Part shown: positions 56,386 through 64,000 of the stretch, one piece after another
Numbering within the stretch: position 1 is the stretch's first letter
Layout of the letters: the number at the start of each line of letters is the position of its first letter
Assembly: GCF_020521235.1 (NCBI RefSeq)
Contig: NZ_BLAY01000010.1
Location: forward strand, 19,877-83,876
Origin: Microseira wollei NIES-4236
GTDB taxonomy: Bacteria > Cyanobacteriota > Cyanobacteriia > Cyanobacteriales > Aerosakkonemataceae
Length of the DNA: 64,000 nt
Reading direction: 5' to 3'
Notes under the pieces: model-generated
What the model saw: the letters and a program-made list of their open reading frames with translations, nothing else
What the model was told of the DNA's origin: nothing
Databases searched by the model: none
Translations under genes and position numbers: made by a program

Positions 56386-56515
56386 GTAGCAGAGCAGGAT
56401 TTGAACCTGCATCTCGGCGAATCAAGGGGGGGTTCGTTTAATAGACGATAACCCTCGATTCATTCGGCCTTTTCAGGCAAAAAAATTGCGCTTTACCATT
56501 TAAGCTACCTGCCAC
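56386..56515 (-). ncRNA. Y RNA-like RNA C with tRNA-like shell, permuted Ro helix
   Basis: 130 nt. tRNA-like parts: acceptor TGGCAGG / TCTGCTA (extended by G-1 with C73), TA at positions 8-9, D arm GCTT-AAATGGTA-AAGC, T arm GCAGG-TTCAAAT-CCTGC. The insert has hairpin GCCT-GAAA-AGGC and GAATCGAGGG-TTATCG. The partner strand CCCTTGATTC here lies 3' of it rather than 5', so the helix is closed from the other side. T-to-C in GAATCGAGG turns a G·U of the other copies into G-C, a supporting base change. A hairpin TCGT-CTATTAA-ACGA with a 7-nt anticodon-like loop follows TTA. Confidence 0.72.
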
Positions 56516-56599
56516 ATGGAATTTAAGATTGCAGATTTGAGATTTTAGATTTAATTAAATCTGCAATCTTCAATCTCAAATCTGAAATTATTTATTGGT

Positions 56600-56726
56600 G
56601 TGGCGAGACGGGACTCGAACCCGCAACCCTCCCGATTATGAGTCGATAACCCTCAATTCATCGGCCTTTTCAGGCAAGTTGCGAACAAGGATGTTTTTGG
56701 CGCTCTACCACTGAGCTACTCGCCAC
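56600..56726 (-). ncRNA. Y RNA-like RNA D with tRNA-like shell
   Basis: 127 nt. Acceptor TGGCGAG / CTCGCCA (plus G-1:C73), TA, D arm GCTC-AGTGGTA-GAGC, and T arm GCGGG-TTCGAGT-CCCGT are as in a tRNA. About 54 extra nt separate the D arm from an anticodon-like hairpin TCGA-CTCATAA-TCGG. The extra part is the Ro-type helix CCTTGTTC / GAATTGAGGG around GCAAC and hairpin TTGCCT-GAAA-AGGCCG, then TTATCG. If excised it would leave a Met-like CAT arm, but the match to Y RNA and the adjacent Ro60 genes make YrlA-type RNA the better reading. Confidence 0.75.
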
Positions 56727-56757
56727 AGGGAATTTTAGATTTTAGATTTTAGATGTT

Positions 56758-56895
56758 ATATCATGTCCTTAGGTATCGGTAGTGTATGGATGGCTAATTG
56801 CAAGCTTGCTAATTGATAATTGTCAATTGCCTCCAGAGCAGCCATTAGCGATTAGCTATTAGCAGTTACACAACCGTTGCTATTGGACATGATAT
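56758..56895. mobile_element. MITE-like element, family 2
   Basis: ATATCATGTCC / GGACATGATAT ends, 138 nt, between Y RNAs D and E. It is nearly identical to the 56198-56349 copy apart from fewer AGCTATT units. Confidence 0.78.
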
Positions 56896-56949
56896 TAGAT
56901 TTTAGATTTAATTACATCTGAAATCTTCAATCTTAAATCTGCAATTGTT

Positions 56950-57123
56950 GTAGCGGAGCGGGATTTGAACCCACACCTCCGGAAAGTTGGAGCAGGTTTT
57001 GGGGTAAGTTGTAAGTTGGTTGCGATAACCCTCAATTCTTTGGCCTTTGCAGGCAAGGAGCGAATCAAGGAAAAAAGTATAACTGCTCCGGGTGGCAACT
57101 CTACCATTTGAGCTATCCGCTAC
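56950..57123 (-). ncRNA. Y RNA-like RNA E, longest, with tRNA-like shell
   Basis: 174 nt. Acceptor TAGCGGA / TCCGCTA (plus G-1:C73), TA, D arm GCTC-AAATGGTA-GAGT, and T arm GTGGG-TTCAAAT-CCCGC. The insert carries the most regular Ro helix, CCTTGATTC with GAATTGAGG (9 bp, one G·U), hairpin GCCT-GCAA-AGGC (another GNRA loop), and GGGTTATCG. Extra arms GGAGCAG / CTGCTCC and CCGGA / TCCGG flank it. Its 5' end is 59 nt after the stop of cca on the same strand, so it may be read from the cca promoter or its own. Confidence 0.75.
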
Positions 57124-57181
57124 TTTTAGGATTTAACTCCTTTGGGAAAAACTGCTTGTATTTATTACTGTAGTACATGTA

Positions 57182-58621
57182 TTACTGAGTGTCAAGTAGT
57201 TGGGAAGCTAATTTTATGGCTGCGGCGGGGGTAGAGATTTTGCCTTGAATGCGGGCTAGCTGAATTTCGGTTAAAAGCCAGCCAACTTTTGGCCCTGCTG
57301 GGAGGTTAAGGGTTTTGATTAAATCTGTGCCGCCTACTAGCGGGGTGGGATGGGCAACTTGGTCATCGGGGATAAGATAGCGGTTAATTAAAGGTGAAAT
57401 TTTATCGACCGAGATTCCCGTTGCTACTGCGACAACGGCTAAAGCTGGAAACACGACTCCCGCTTCGCGAAACAAAAAATACTGTTGGCGCAAAGACATT
57501 GGGGATATTTGCAATTGGGGCAAACATTTGAGGATAGTTGTCACGCCGCGAATTTCGGGGAGGCTGTATTTTATGGCTCTGAAAAAATCTTCAACGGAGG
57601 CGTTTTCTACTGTAATTCCAGCGCGAGAGTAGTTGATGCGAGGCTCTGCCTCGCTAGTCTCGCTCCCAGGCTCAGCCTGGGGGCGAGGGAGAGTCTCGCT
57701 CCCAGGCTCAGCCTGGGGGCGAGGGAGAGGAGGCTCTGCCTCCGGGTGAGGGAGAATCAGAGTGGCGAGTTTTGCGATCGCACTCCAACTCACCTTTCCC
57801 CCCGCTAACCCCGGAATACCAGAAGCGAGTTCTTCCGCCAATTTAGGCCAACTTTCTGCCAATATCGCACTTGCGCGGTCAACTGCTGCCACTAGCTCCA
57901 AATTATGGGCTGTGACATTATCGTGCAGCGCCCAGCGGAGGATTCCATCTTCCCAAGCCGCAAGTAACCAGGGAGTACCTTGAGGACTGCCCAAAAGATA
58001 GCCTAATTCTACCCGCACTCGTTCCGCCGCAATTTTACCGAGTAAAGGGGCAAATTCCCGCATCGCAGCACGAGTGTGAGGTTCGATGACAAAACCAAGT
58101 TGGGAAGCTTGTCGATATCCCCGTAAAAGCCGCAGAGGGTCATCTTGCAGGTTCTGAGGAGATACCATGCGGATAATGCCGCTCTGTAGATCGGCACAAC
58201 CTTGCAGCGGGTCGATCAGTTCCTGAGTATGGGGGTTGTAAGCGATCGCATTAATCGTAAAATCCCGCCGATTCAGATCCGTTTCCAGCGTATCCCCCTC
58301 TTGCTGGGCAAAATCTGCGGTAGCATCCTTAAACACAACCCTGGCAATTTGTCGCTCGCGATCGAGTAAAACAAACCCAGCTTTGTAGTGACTAGCGATC
58401 GCGCGCGCCGTTTTCACCGCCCTTTCCGGCATGACAAAATCTAAATCCAAATACTCCCGCCGTCGTTGTAGCAGGGCATCCCGCACCGCACCCCCTACCA
58501 TATAAGCAGATGGGGGCAACCATTCCAAACCAAAAGGCCAACCTTCAGGAGACAGTACAAAACCTTCCTTCCCTTCTTCCTTTCCTTCTTCCTTCGCGTC
58601 CTTCGCGTCTTCGCGGTTCAT
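57182..58621 (-). CDS. cca: CCA tRNA nucleotidyltransferase / poly(A) polymerase family protein
   Basis: A 479-residue class II nucleotidyltransferase. The catalytic motif is AYMVGGAVRDALL near residue 31, with DLDFVMPE carrying the metal-binding Asp pair. NRRDFTINAIAYN and DDPLRLLRGYRQASQLGF are the other family motifs. Two pieces come from repeats: the N-terminus MNREDAKDAKEEGKEEGKEG (CTTCGCGTCTTCGCGG repeat) and about 35 residues of PRPQAEPGSET units (57640-57757). In some cyanobacteria CCA and A addition are split between two such enzymes, so which activity this one has is open. It is adjacent to tRNA-like Y RNA genes. Confidence 0.88.
   Translation of the reverse strand: MNREDAKDAKEEGKEEGKEGFVLSPEGWPFGLEWLPPSAYMVGGAVRDALLQRRREYLDLDFVMPERAVKTARAIASHYKAGFVLLDRERQIARVVFKDATADFAQQEGDTLETDLNRRDFTINAIAYNPHTQELIDPLQGCADLQSGIIRMVSPQNLQDDPLRLLRGYRQASQLGFVIEPHTRAAMREFAPLLGKIAAERVRVELGYLLGSPQGTPWLLAAWEDGILRWALHDNVTAHNLELVAAVDRASAILAESWPKLAEELASGIPGLAGGKVSWSAIAKLATLILPHPEAEPPLPRPQAEPGSETLPRPQAEPGSETSEAEPRINYSRAGITVENASVEDFFRAIKYSLPEIRGVTTILKCLPQLQISPMSLRQQYFLFREAGVVFPALAVVAVATGISVDKISPLINRYLIPDDQVAHPTPLVGGTDLIKTLNLPAGPKVGWLLTEIQLARIQGKISTPAAAIKLASQLLDTQ
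57640..57757. repeat. GCTCCCAGGCTCAGCCTGGGGGC repeat inserted in cca
   Basis: Two tandem units of CTCCCAGGCTCAGCCTGGG palindrome flanked by GAGGCTCTGCCTC motifs, kept in frame within cca. They encode PRPQAEPGSET twice at a hydrophilic loop of the helical C-terminal half. Confidence 0.8.
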
Positions 58622-58722
58622 TTTTCCCCTCAAGACAAAGCGCAACAAAAATCAACCAAGCGACGCAGTAATCGCCCTCTTGCCTACGCTAGATTAACAG
58701 AAAAGCTTGTGGAGCTTGAGCA

Positions 58723-58971
58723 ATGTGTATTTGCGTGAACTGCGAATATGTAGACCGCTGCATCACCTACCACGCAGTGGAAACCCAACATCAAGTGCCT
58801 CACTTGACGGAAAACCCGGATTTTGAGCCAAACGAACCCAGTATCAACGTTAACATCCGTCCGAAGGAGGATTTTATCGAAATGGAGTGGGATGTCGTTG
58901 GCTGCCTCAGCTTTAAGCGGGAAACTGGTAAGTGGGCGCGCTTGCGTCCTGGCGAGTTAGTCCCTACTTGA
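58723..58971 (+). CDS. ycf34: Ycf34 family protein
   Basis: An 82-residue protein starting MCICVNCEYVDRCITYHAVE, with the conserved Cys set (CxCxxC...C) that is reported to bind an Fe-S cluster, then QHQVPHLTENPDFEPNEPSINV and the end FIEMEWDVVGCLSFKRETGKW. Ycf34 is found in cyanobacteria and plastids and has been linked to photosynthetic electron transport. The length is normal. It is divergent from cca. Confidence 0.93.
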   Translation: MCICVNCEYVDRCITYHAVETQHQVPHLTENPDFEPNEPSINVNIRPKEDFIEMEWDVVGCLSFKRETGKWARLRPGELVPT

Positions 58972-59167
58972 GGCGACTGTTGTGGAAAATAGGGGATATG
59001 TTGGGGCGCCAGGGCTGTGCGCCCCTTCTTTTGGTAAATTTGTAGGTCTGGGTTATAGTTGAGCGATCGCTTTCTCACCGCCTGCGGGAAAACTATACCA
59101 GGCAGATGCAGACAAGTCGTCCCAAACGCCCAGCGAAACAACACCAATTTTTTCCTCCCGATACACA

Positions 59168-59779
59168 ATGATCCATCCACACACAGAAATCCTTTATGTC
59201 AATGAATTAATCGGCTATGGTGTATTTGCCACTCAATTTATCCCTAAAGGTACAATTATTTGGGTTTTAGATGAATTAGATCAAAAACTTGAAGAAGCTC
59301 ACGTCCTATCTCTGGAACCCCTGCGACGAAAACAATTAGTAAAATACTGCTATCGAGATAACAAAGGTCGCTATGTCTTGTGTTGGGATATTGCCCGCTA
59401 TATGAATCATAGCTTTAATCCCAACTGCATCAGCACCTACTATGAATTTGAGCTAGCCATTCGCGACATTTATCCCGGAGAACAATTAACCGAAGACTAT
59501 GGATATTTTAACTTAGACGAACCTTTTTATTGCTTACCCGAATCCGGGAGTACTAGAACCAAAGTCATGCCTGATGATATTTTACATTTCTATCCAGAGT
59601 GGGATCGAAAAGCTTCAGAAGCTATGAAGTATTTAAACAAATTCCCTCAGCCCTTAAAATACTTGATCGCCCCAAAAGTTCTAGATACAGTTAATGCCGT
59701 TGCAGCGGGCAAAAGACCTATAGATTCCATCCGCAATTATTATTATGACAGAGCGATTCAACTTAGGGCCGTCAGTTAA
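59168..59779 (+). CDS. SET-domain protein (putative protein lysine methyltransferase)
   Basis: A 203-residue protein. SET hallmarks: GYGVFATQFIPKGTIIW at the N-terminus, ARYMNHSFNPNC (the NHS catalytic/SAM motif), and GEQLTEDYGYFN near residue 115. The post-SET-like stretch has FYCLPESGSTR but not a full Cys cluster. Bacterial SET proteins may methylate ribosomal or other proteins; the substrate is unknown. It is followed by a histidine kinase gene 86 nt downstream on the same strand. Confidence 0.85.
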   Translation: MIHPHTEILYVNELIGYGVFATQFIPKGTIIWVLDELDQKLEEAHVLSLEPLRRKQLVKYCYRDNKGRYVLCWDIARYMNHSFNPNCISTYYEFELAIRDIYPGEQLTEDYGYFNLDEPFYCLPESGSTRTKVMPDDILHFYPEWDRKASEAMKYLNKFPQPLKYLIAPKVLDTVNAVAAGKRPIDSIRNYYYDRAIQLRAVS

Positions 59780-59865
59780 CTTTAACTTGTTGGAGTCTAC
59801 TCAGAGCCAAAGCAGTAATGGCAGCTATTTCCGTCTCTAGCAGCGTTTAATGCCAAGGAAAAATT

Positions 59866-61986
59866 ATGCAAACCACTGCTCCGGAATCAGCCCCGCACCC
59901 CCCGCGAAAGATTTCTATCGTCAAATCGATTGGTACGGGATTATTTCTTTCAGTTTTAGGCGGGACTCTGGTAGGATTGGGCAGCGCATCTTATTTATTT
60001 TACCAAGCCCTTGTCAAGCAGTCAAAAGCCGAATTAATTGCCAATTTGGATGTAAAAGCAGAAAACTTAGATGGCAGTTTTAAAACATTTGAAACCTCGG
60101 CAAAACTGGTTAGCGATTCTATCAAAACGCTTTATGAATCGGGAGAACGACGGGAACAAGTTTATGTTGACTTAATTCGTCGTTCTTTGCAAACTTTACC
60201 GCTAGGTACTGGATTGGGTTTCGGTCAACCACCTGAGAAGCGTTTAATTATTCCAGAGCGAAAGTATGCTTATCCTTGGGCAATTAGAGATCCAAATGGC
60301 AAAGTTATTGCTAAAGGCGGAGATACCGACCCCGAAAACTATAAAGAAAGCTATTTTAGAGAGCCAATTAAGGCAAGAAAGGGACTTTGGTTAGAACCAG
60401 TTAGCTACGAAGAAACAAACGTAGAACCACCCAAAAAATTTACGAGTACCAGCTATTCCTTACCTTTTTACAACAACAAAAAAGAGTTGCTGGGCGTACT
60501 GAATCAGGATTTAGAATTGGGATTTTTGAGCGAAAAATTATCCAAGCCAGTGATGAGAGAACAGGGGTATTTTGTCCTGGTGAGTGCTAAAGGAAATTTG
60601 ATTGCTTATCCCCCCAATCCTAAATTAGCTCTCGCTCTGGAACCATTTCCTAAAATTAGTAACTATTCCCAACTATGGCAAGAAATTCATAAGAATATTA
60701 AAGCTAATTCTAACACCAGCGGCATCGTATCTTGGCAGGATGATAAAGGGAACCAGGAATTTTGGGCTTACCGAAGAATTGCTAACAACAATTGGATATT
60801 ATTGGCATCAGTTCCTCAGTCGGTTGTTGTGGGACCATTATTACAATTCACCTTGGCTGGGACTGCATTAGCAGCATTGAGTGCATCGGTTGTATTGGCT
60901 GTAGTTGTTGCTTTGTTTGTCCGACGTTTAAATCGGCGTCTTCAGCCAATTATGGATGAATGCAATCAACTAGCTGAAGCTAATCCGAAAAGTGAAGAAC
61001 TAATGAGTCGGGAAGATGAAATTGGGCGACTAACTATATCTTTTTATAACCTGCTAGGACAGGTAACATTTAACGAGAAGCGATTGCGAAAAGAAATGGC
61101 TCGTTCAGAGCAAGCATTAAAAGCATTGAAAAAAACGCAAGCGCAACTGATTCAAAATGAAAAAATGTCCAGCTTAGGTCAATTAGTCGCTGGCGTGGCG
61201 CATGAAATTAATAACCCGATTAATTTTATCTACGGTAACTTGCCTCACGCTAACGAGTACATGCAAGACTTAGTCAAGCTGATTGAATTATACGAGAAAA
61301 AGTATCCAAATCCAGATGCTGAAATAGAAGATTTAAGATCGGAAATTGAACTGGAGTTTTTAATTGCAGATTTGCAAAAGATTCTCTCTTCAATGAGTAT
61401 CGGTGCTAACCGAATTCGCGAGATTGTTTTATCATTACGCAACTTCTCGCGCTTTGATGAAGCGGAAATGAAAGATGTAAATATCCACGAAGGAATTGAT
61501 AGTACGCTGCTGATTCTGCAAAACCGATTAAAAGCTACAGCAGACCATCCTGAAATTCAAGTTATTAAGGAGTATGGTAAGCTGCCCTTGGTGGAGTGCT
61601 ACCCCGGTCAACTCAACCAAGTTTTTATCAATATTCTCAGTAATGCGATTGATGCTATAGAGCATTACAATAGATCGCAACATCCCAATCCAAAAGAATA
61701 CTCCGGTACTATCACCATCCGCACCGAAGTTATCGATGATAATTCCCACGTACAAATTCGGATTCGCGACAACGGTGCTGGTATTAGTCCCAACAACCTA
61801 AGTAAACTTTTCGACCCCTTCTTTACCACAAAACCCGTCGGTAAAGGTACAGGTTTGGGGCTATCAATTAGCTACCAAATTATTGTTGATAAGCACAAAG
61901 GGGAACTAACTTGCTTTTCAGAACCCGGAAAAGGCGCCGAATTTTGCATCGAAATCCCCATTTCTCAAAGCCAAACTGCTAATTAA
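59866..61986 (+). CDS. Sensor histidine kinase with extracellular Cache-type domain
   Basis: A 706-residue membrane kinase. A first TM helix at about 25-48 and a second at about 324-348 enclose an extracellular double-Cache-like sensor (WAIRDPNGKVIAKGG ... YFREPIKARKGLWLEPVSYEE ... LGVLNQDLELGFL). HAMP (about 350-405) and a coiled coil lead to the HisKA H-box VAGVAHEINNPINF near residue 443. The ATPase lobe has the N-box QVFINILSNAIDAIEHY, DNGAGI, and GKGTGLGLSISYQII. The HEINNP type with an acidic insert (EIEDLRSEIELEF) is common in cyanobacteria. No response regulator is adjacent. Confidence 0.9.
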   Translation: MQTTAPESAPHPPRKISIVKSIGTGLFLSVLGGTLVGLGSASYLFYQALVKQSKAELIANLDVKAENLDGSFKTFETSAKLVSDSIKTLYESGERREQVYVDLIRRSLQTLPLGTGLGFGQPPEKRLIIPERKYAYPWAIRDPNGKVIAKGGDTDPENYKESYFREPIKARKGLWLEPVSYEETNVEPPKKFTSTSYSLPFYNNKKELLGVLNQDLELGFLSEKLSKPVMREQGYFVLVSAKGNLIAYPPNPKLALALEPFPKISNYSQLWQEIHKNIKANSNTSGIVSWQDDKGNQEFWAYRRIANNNWILLASVPQSVVVGPLLQFTLAGTALAALSASVVLAVVVALFVRRLNRRLQPIMDECNQLAEANPKSEELMSREDEIGRLTISFYNLLGQVTFNEKRLRKEMARSEQALKALKKTQAQLIQNEKMSSLGQLVAGVAHEINNPINFIYGNLPHANEYMQDLVKLIELYEKKYPNPDAEIEDLRSEIELEFLIADLQKILSSMSIGANRIREIVLSLRNFSRFDEAEMKDVNIHEGIDSTLLILQNRLKATADHPEIQVIKEYGKLPLVECYPGQLNQVFINILSNAIDAIEHYNRSQHPNPKEYSGTITIRTEVIDDNSHVQIRIRDNGAGISPNNLSKLFDPFFTTKPVGKGTGLGLSISYQIIVDKHKGELTCFSEPGKGAEFCIEIPISQSQTAN

Positions 61987-62030
61987 ACAAAGAAACCAGG
62001 TTGTTTGAAAAAACCGGGTTTCTGGTTATC

Positions 62031-62718
62031 TTAAATTGTATCTGGATCGATATTTAAATACCGCAATTTTGCCGCCAATCTTTCGGCTTTTTGAGTTGCG
62101 TTTTCAGCGGTTTCTTCTGGTGTTGGCACTAACTGTCCTTCAGGTGTAAAAAATCGCAATAGTCCCTGATGAATTCCCATACATAAACCTAGCTGCTGAC
62201 TCCATAAATGTCCTTGATTATTTGGTTCTAAAGGTTGATACTTACCATCAACTAAATGAAACCCAGCGAATGAATTCTTCTTGACTGTAAGGATCGAACC
62301 AAAAATAATCGTGTGTGCGGAAAGTATCTTGGTAAAGTTTTTTCTTAAAATCTTTATCAGTATCAGCAGTTTATGGGGAAATAATTTCTAAAATAAGATT
62401 AGGATATTTGCCATCTTCTTGCCAAACTACCCAACTTTTACGGGTTTTGCGTTCGGTGTCCAGCACGACAAAAAAGTCTGGTCCACGGAAGAGTTCTGAT
62501 TTGAGTTGTTTAGCACTATAGTAGATGGTAAGGTTGCCAGCGGCGTAGAAATCATTTCTGTCTCGCCACAACCATTTTAGGCATTTGAGTAACAGCATTA
62601 TCTGCTCTAGATGTAGTTCGGTTTCTAAAGGAGGTTCGTCGCTGTATAAATCACCAGGGGGAAATATAACATCTTCTGGGATGTCTTGGATAGGTTCTAA
62701 TTCTTTGACAAGGGTCAT
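62031..62718 (-). pseudogene. Broken Uma2 (DUF820) family gene
   Basis: The N-terminal frame MTLVKELEPIQDIPEDVIFPPGDLYSDEPPLE ... RGPDFFVVLDTERKTRKSWVVWQEDGKYPNLILEIISP ends at a TAA (62371). The family sequence continues after the lesion: TADTDKDFKKKLYQDTFRTHDYFWFDP, then after a second frameshift AGFHLVDGKYQPLEPNNQGHLWSQQLGLCMG. At least two lesions are needed to explain it. The Uma2 fold is a PD-(D/E)xK nuclease-like family greatly expanded in cyanobacteria. It is most likely a decaying copy. The gap 62719-62997 holds a partial family-1 MITE. Confidence 0.8.
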
Positions 62719-62997
62719 GGTTTTGGGTGCAATATTGGGTGTTTATTGATTTATTTTAGCGCTGGTTTTGCTGTTTAACTGAACTGACGCAAATAAACCG
62801 GATTTCTATGAAAAATCGTCGCGTAAGGAAGTAGGGGCACGGCAAGGATAAAATGTTTGCTTGTACAAAAGATTTCGCCCGCCGTGCCGCTACCCAGAAA
62901 CCCGGTTGCTAGAATCATCTCATCGTGGGTAAGTCCCGATAGAGAAAATTCGCAACATCAAGTCGCTGTATTGTTTTAACTCTAAGGAAATAACGCA

Positions 62998-63876
62998 ATG
63001 GCTGACAATGAAAATCAACCTAGAGAATACGATGCTGTCCTGGGCGGTAAATCTGAAATCCCATTGGGGGCGGCTGTTTTAGGCGGGATTCTTGGCGTTA
63101 AAACTCGCTTAGCTTCTCCGATTGTTGAAGTGCGAATCGCTGCATTAAACGATGCACTCAAATATGGTGAAGCTGGTTTAGATTTGATTATTGAGGCTTT
63201 GCGCAATGAATCAAACCAGGTGAAATGGGCTGCCTTTTCGCTGCTGCGAGATAGAAATGAGGAAAAAGTAAAACAGAATTTAGATAAGTTTCTTCCTAGC
63301 TTTAATTTTGATGTCATAACAGTAAATGCTAAAGGAGAAGAAATCAGCCGCTGCCCTCACTCGGCTAAGTTCTTTCCCGAAGACTTAGGGGATGGATTTG
63401 TGCTGGAAATGGTCTATATTCCCGGCGGAACATTTCAAATGGGTTCAACAAAACAATCTTCGGAACAACCCGTACACCAAGTAACCATCAAACCTTTCTT
63501 TATGGGCAAATATCCCATCACTCAAGAACAATGGCAAGCCGTGATGGGAAATAACCCTTCTGATTACAAAGGTGCGAAACGACCTGTAGAAAATTTATCC
63601 AGGGAATATGCTATACAATTTTGTGAGAAATTATGGCAAAAAACGGGGATAAATTATCGCCTACCCAGCGAAGCGGAGTGGGAATATGCTTGTGGTGCGG
63701 GTACAACGACGCCTTTTCACTTTGGCGAGACTATTACCCCCGATTTAGTCAATTATAATGGCAACTATCCCTACGGTTCTGCGCCAAAGGGACTTTACCG
63801 ACAAGAAACAACGCCGGTGGGAAGTTTTCCGCCGAATGCGTTTGGACTGTACGATATGCACGGGAATGTTTGGGAA
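62998..63876 (+). CDS. HEAT-repeat/formylglycine-generating-enzyme-like protein, 5' exon
   Basis: Residues about 30-110 form helical repeats (PIVEVRIAALNDALKYGEAGLDLI). From about 135 the sulfatase-modifying (FGE/SUMF1) domain is clear: MVYIPGGTFQMGSTKQSSEQPVHQVTIKPFFMGKYPITQEQWQAVMG, YRLPSEAEWEYACGAG, PVGSFPPNAFGLYDMHGNVWE. Family members continue with WC...; here the frame reads VRFV and stops at 63891 because a group II intron starts at 63877. The exon continues beyond the window. Such proteins in cyanobacteria are often FGE-fold proteins of unknown function rather than true FGEs. Confidence 0.85.
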
Positions 63877-64000
63877 GTGCGATTCGTTTAACCTAAATTG
63901 CTAAGAGGTTAGCTGGGGTAAAACCCTAGACAACTGATTACATTTGTAGGTGAAAGTCCTACCCTCCAAGTGCAGGAGTGAAAGCGTAACCCCTAGTTTG
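63877..64000 (+). mobile_element. Group II intron, 5' end (truncated by window)
   Basis: GTGCG at 63877, directly after the codon for the Glu of GNVWE, is the group II 5' splice-site consensus. It is followed by structured sequence (AGAGGTTAGCTGGGG, GGTGAAAGTCCTACCCTCC) typical of domain I of cyanobacterial group II introns. The host reading frame stops 12 nt into it. The rest, including any reverse transcriptase, lies outside. Confidence 0.75.

Noticed and set aside
56386..57123. tRNA genes (Met-like CAT and others) interrupted by short introns
   Set aside because: The acceptor, D and T arms look like tRNA and one copy has a CTCATAA loop, but the inserts do not leave consistent anticodon arms in the other copies, copy A has no tRNA parts at all, and the shared insert matches the Ro-binding helix of Y RNA beside Ro60 genes.

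Overview
The window is chromosomal DNA of a filamentous, Oscillatoriales-type cyanobacterium. It carries psaC (photosystem I), ycf34, a fused nitrate/sulfonate-type ABC permease, serine/threonine kinase and WD40 proteins, a PEP-CTERM protein, very frequent GCGATCGC (HIP1) octamers, and many short palindromic or tandem repeats. The nearest named taxon is inferred. No rRNA and no canonical tRNA gene was found.

Layout. 1-3.4 kb: a NACHT STAND NTPase flanked by two small paralogous proteins. 3.6-7.7 kb: crcB-DUF190 (fluoride export), then an ABC ATPase and fused permease. 8-17 kb: WD40 protein, small membrane proteins, M20 amidohydrolase, secreted RTX protein, zinc-ribbon kinase-WD40 protein, psaC. 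17.6-25.7 kb: glmS, queD, a CHAD protein and carB. 25.7-30.3 kb: an IS200/IS605-type tnpB element inserted into one copy of a tandem duplication; each duplicated unit encodes a precursor peptide with repeated TTxxxxEE-type motifs (plesiocin-like graspetides); a PEP-CTERM gene follows. 30.6-34 kb: S41 protease, proline iminopeptidase, DoxX. 34-37 kb: a type II restriction-modification pair whose C5 methyltransferase is split by a LAGLIDADG intein at its catalytic Cys. 37-44 kb: phnDCE transporter, RidA, a pentapeptide-RidA fusion, a Nudix hydrolase. 44-52.5 kb: two malQ paralogs, rodZ, rluB, DUF2993, cdsA, cbiT.

The most unusual region is 52.9-58.6 kb: a Ro60 (TROVE/Rsr) ribonucleoprotein locus. 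Ro60 is split into an N-terminal HEAT-repeat protein and a C-terminal vWA protein, separated by an antisense HNH endonuclease gene. Around them on the same strand lie five RNAs sharing a roughly 50-nt helix that matches the Ro-binding helix of Y RNAs (hairpin GCCT-GAAA-AGGC plus GAATTGAGGGTTATCG). Four of the five are embedded in tRNA-like shells (acceptor stem and T arm; three also have a D arm), as in bacterial YrlA. The same hairpin sits directly in front of the Shine-Dalgarno of the Ro60 N-terminal gene, suggesting autoregulation by Y-RNA mimicry. The CCA-adding enzyme gene lies immediately upstream of the first Y RNA.

58.7-64 kb: ycf34, a SET-domain protein, a sensor histidine kinase, a broken Uma2 gene, and a formylglycine-generating-enzyme-like gene interrupted by the 5' end of a group II intron that runs off the window. 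Non-coding DNA is rich in mobile-looking repeats: at least three MITE-like families and several repeats that have inserted in frame into genes (WD40 protein, carB, cca).
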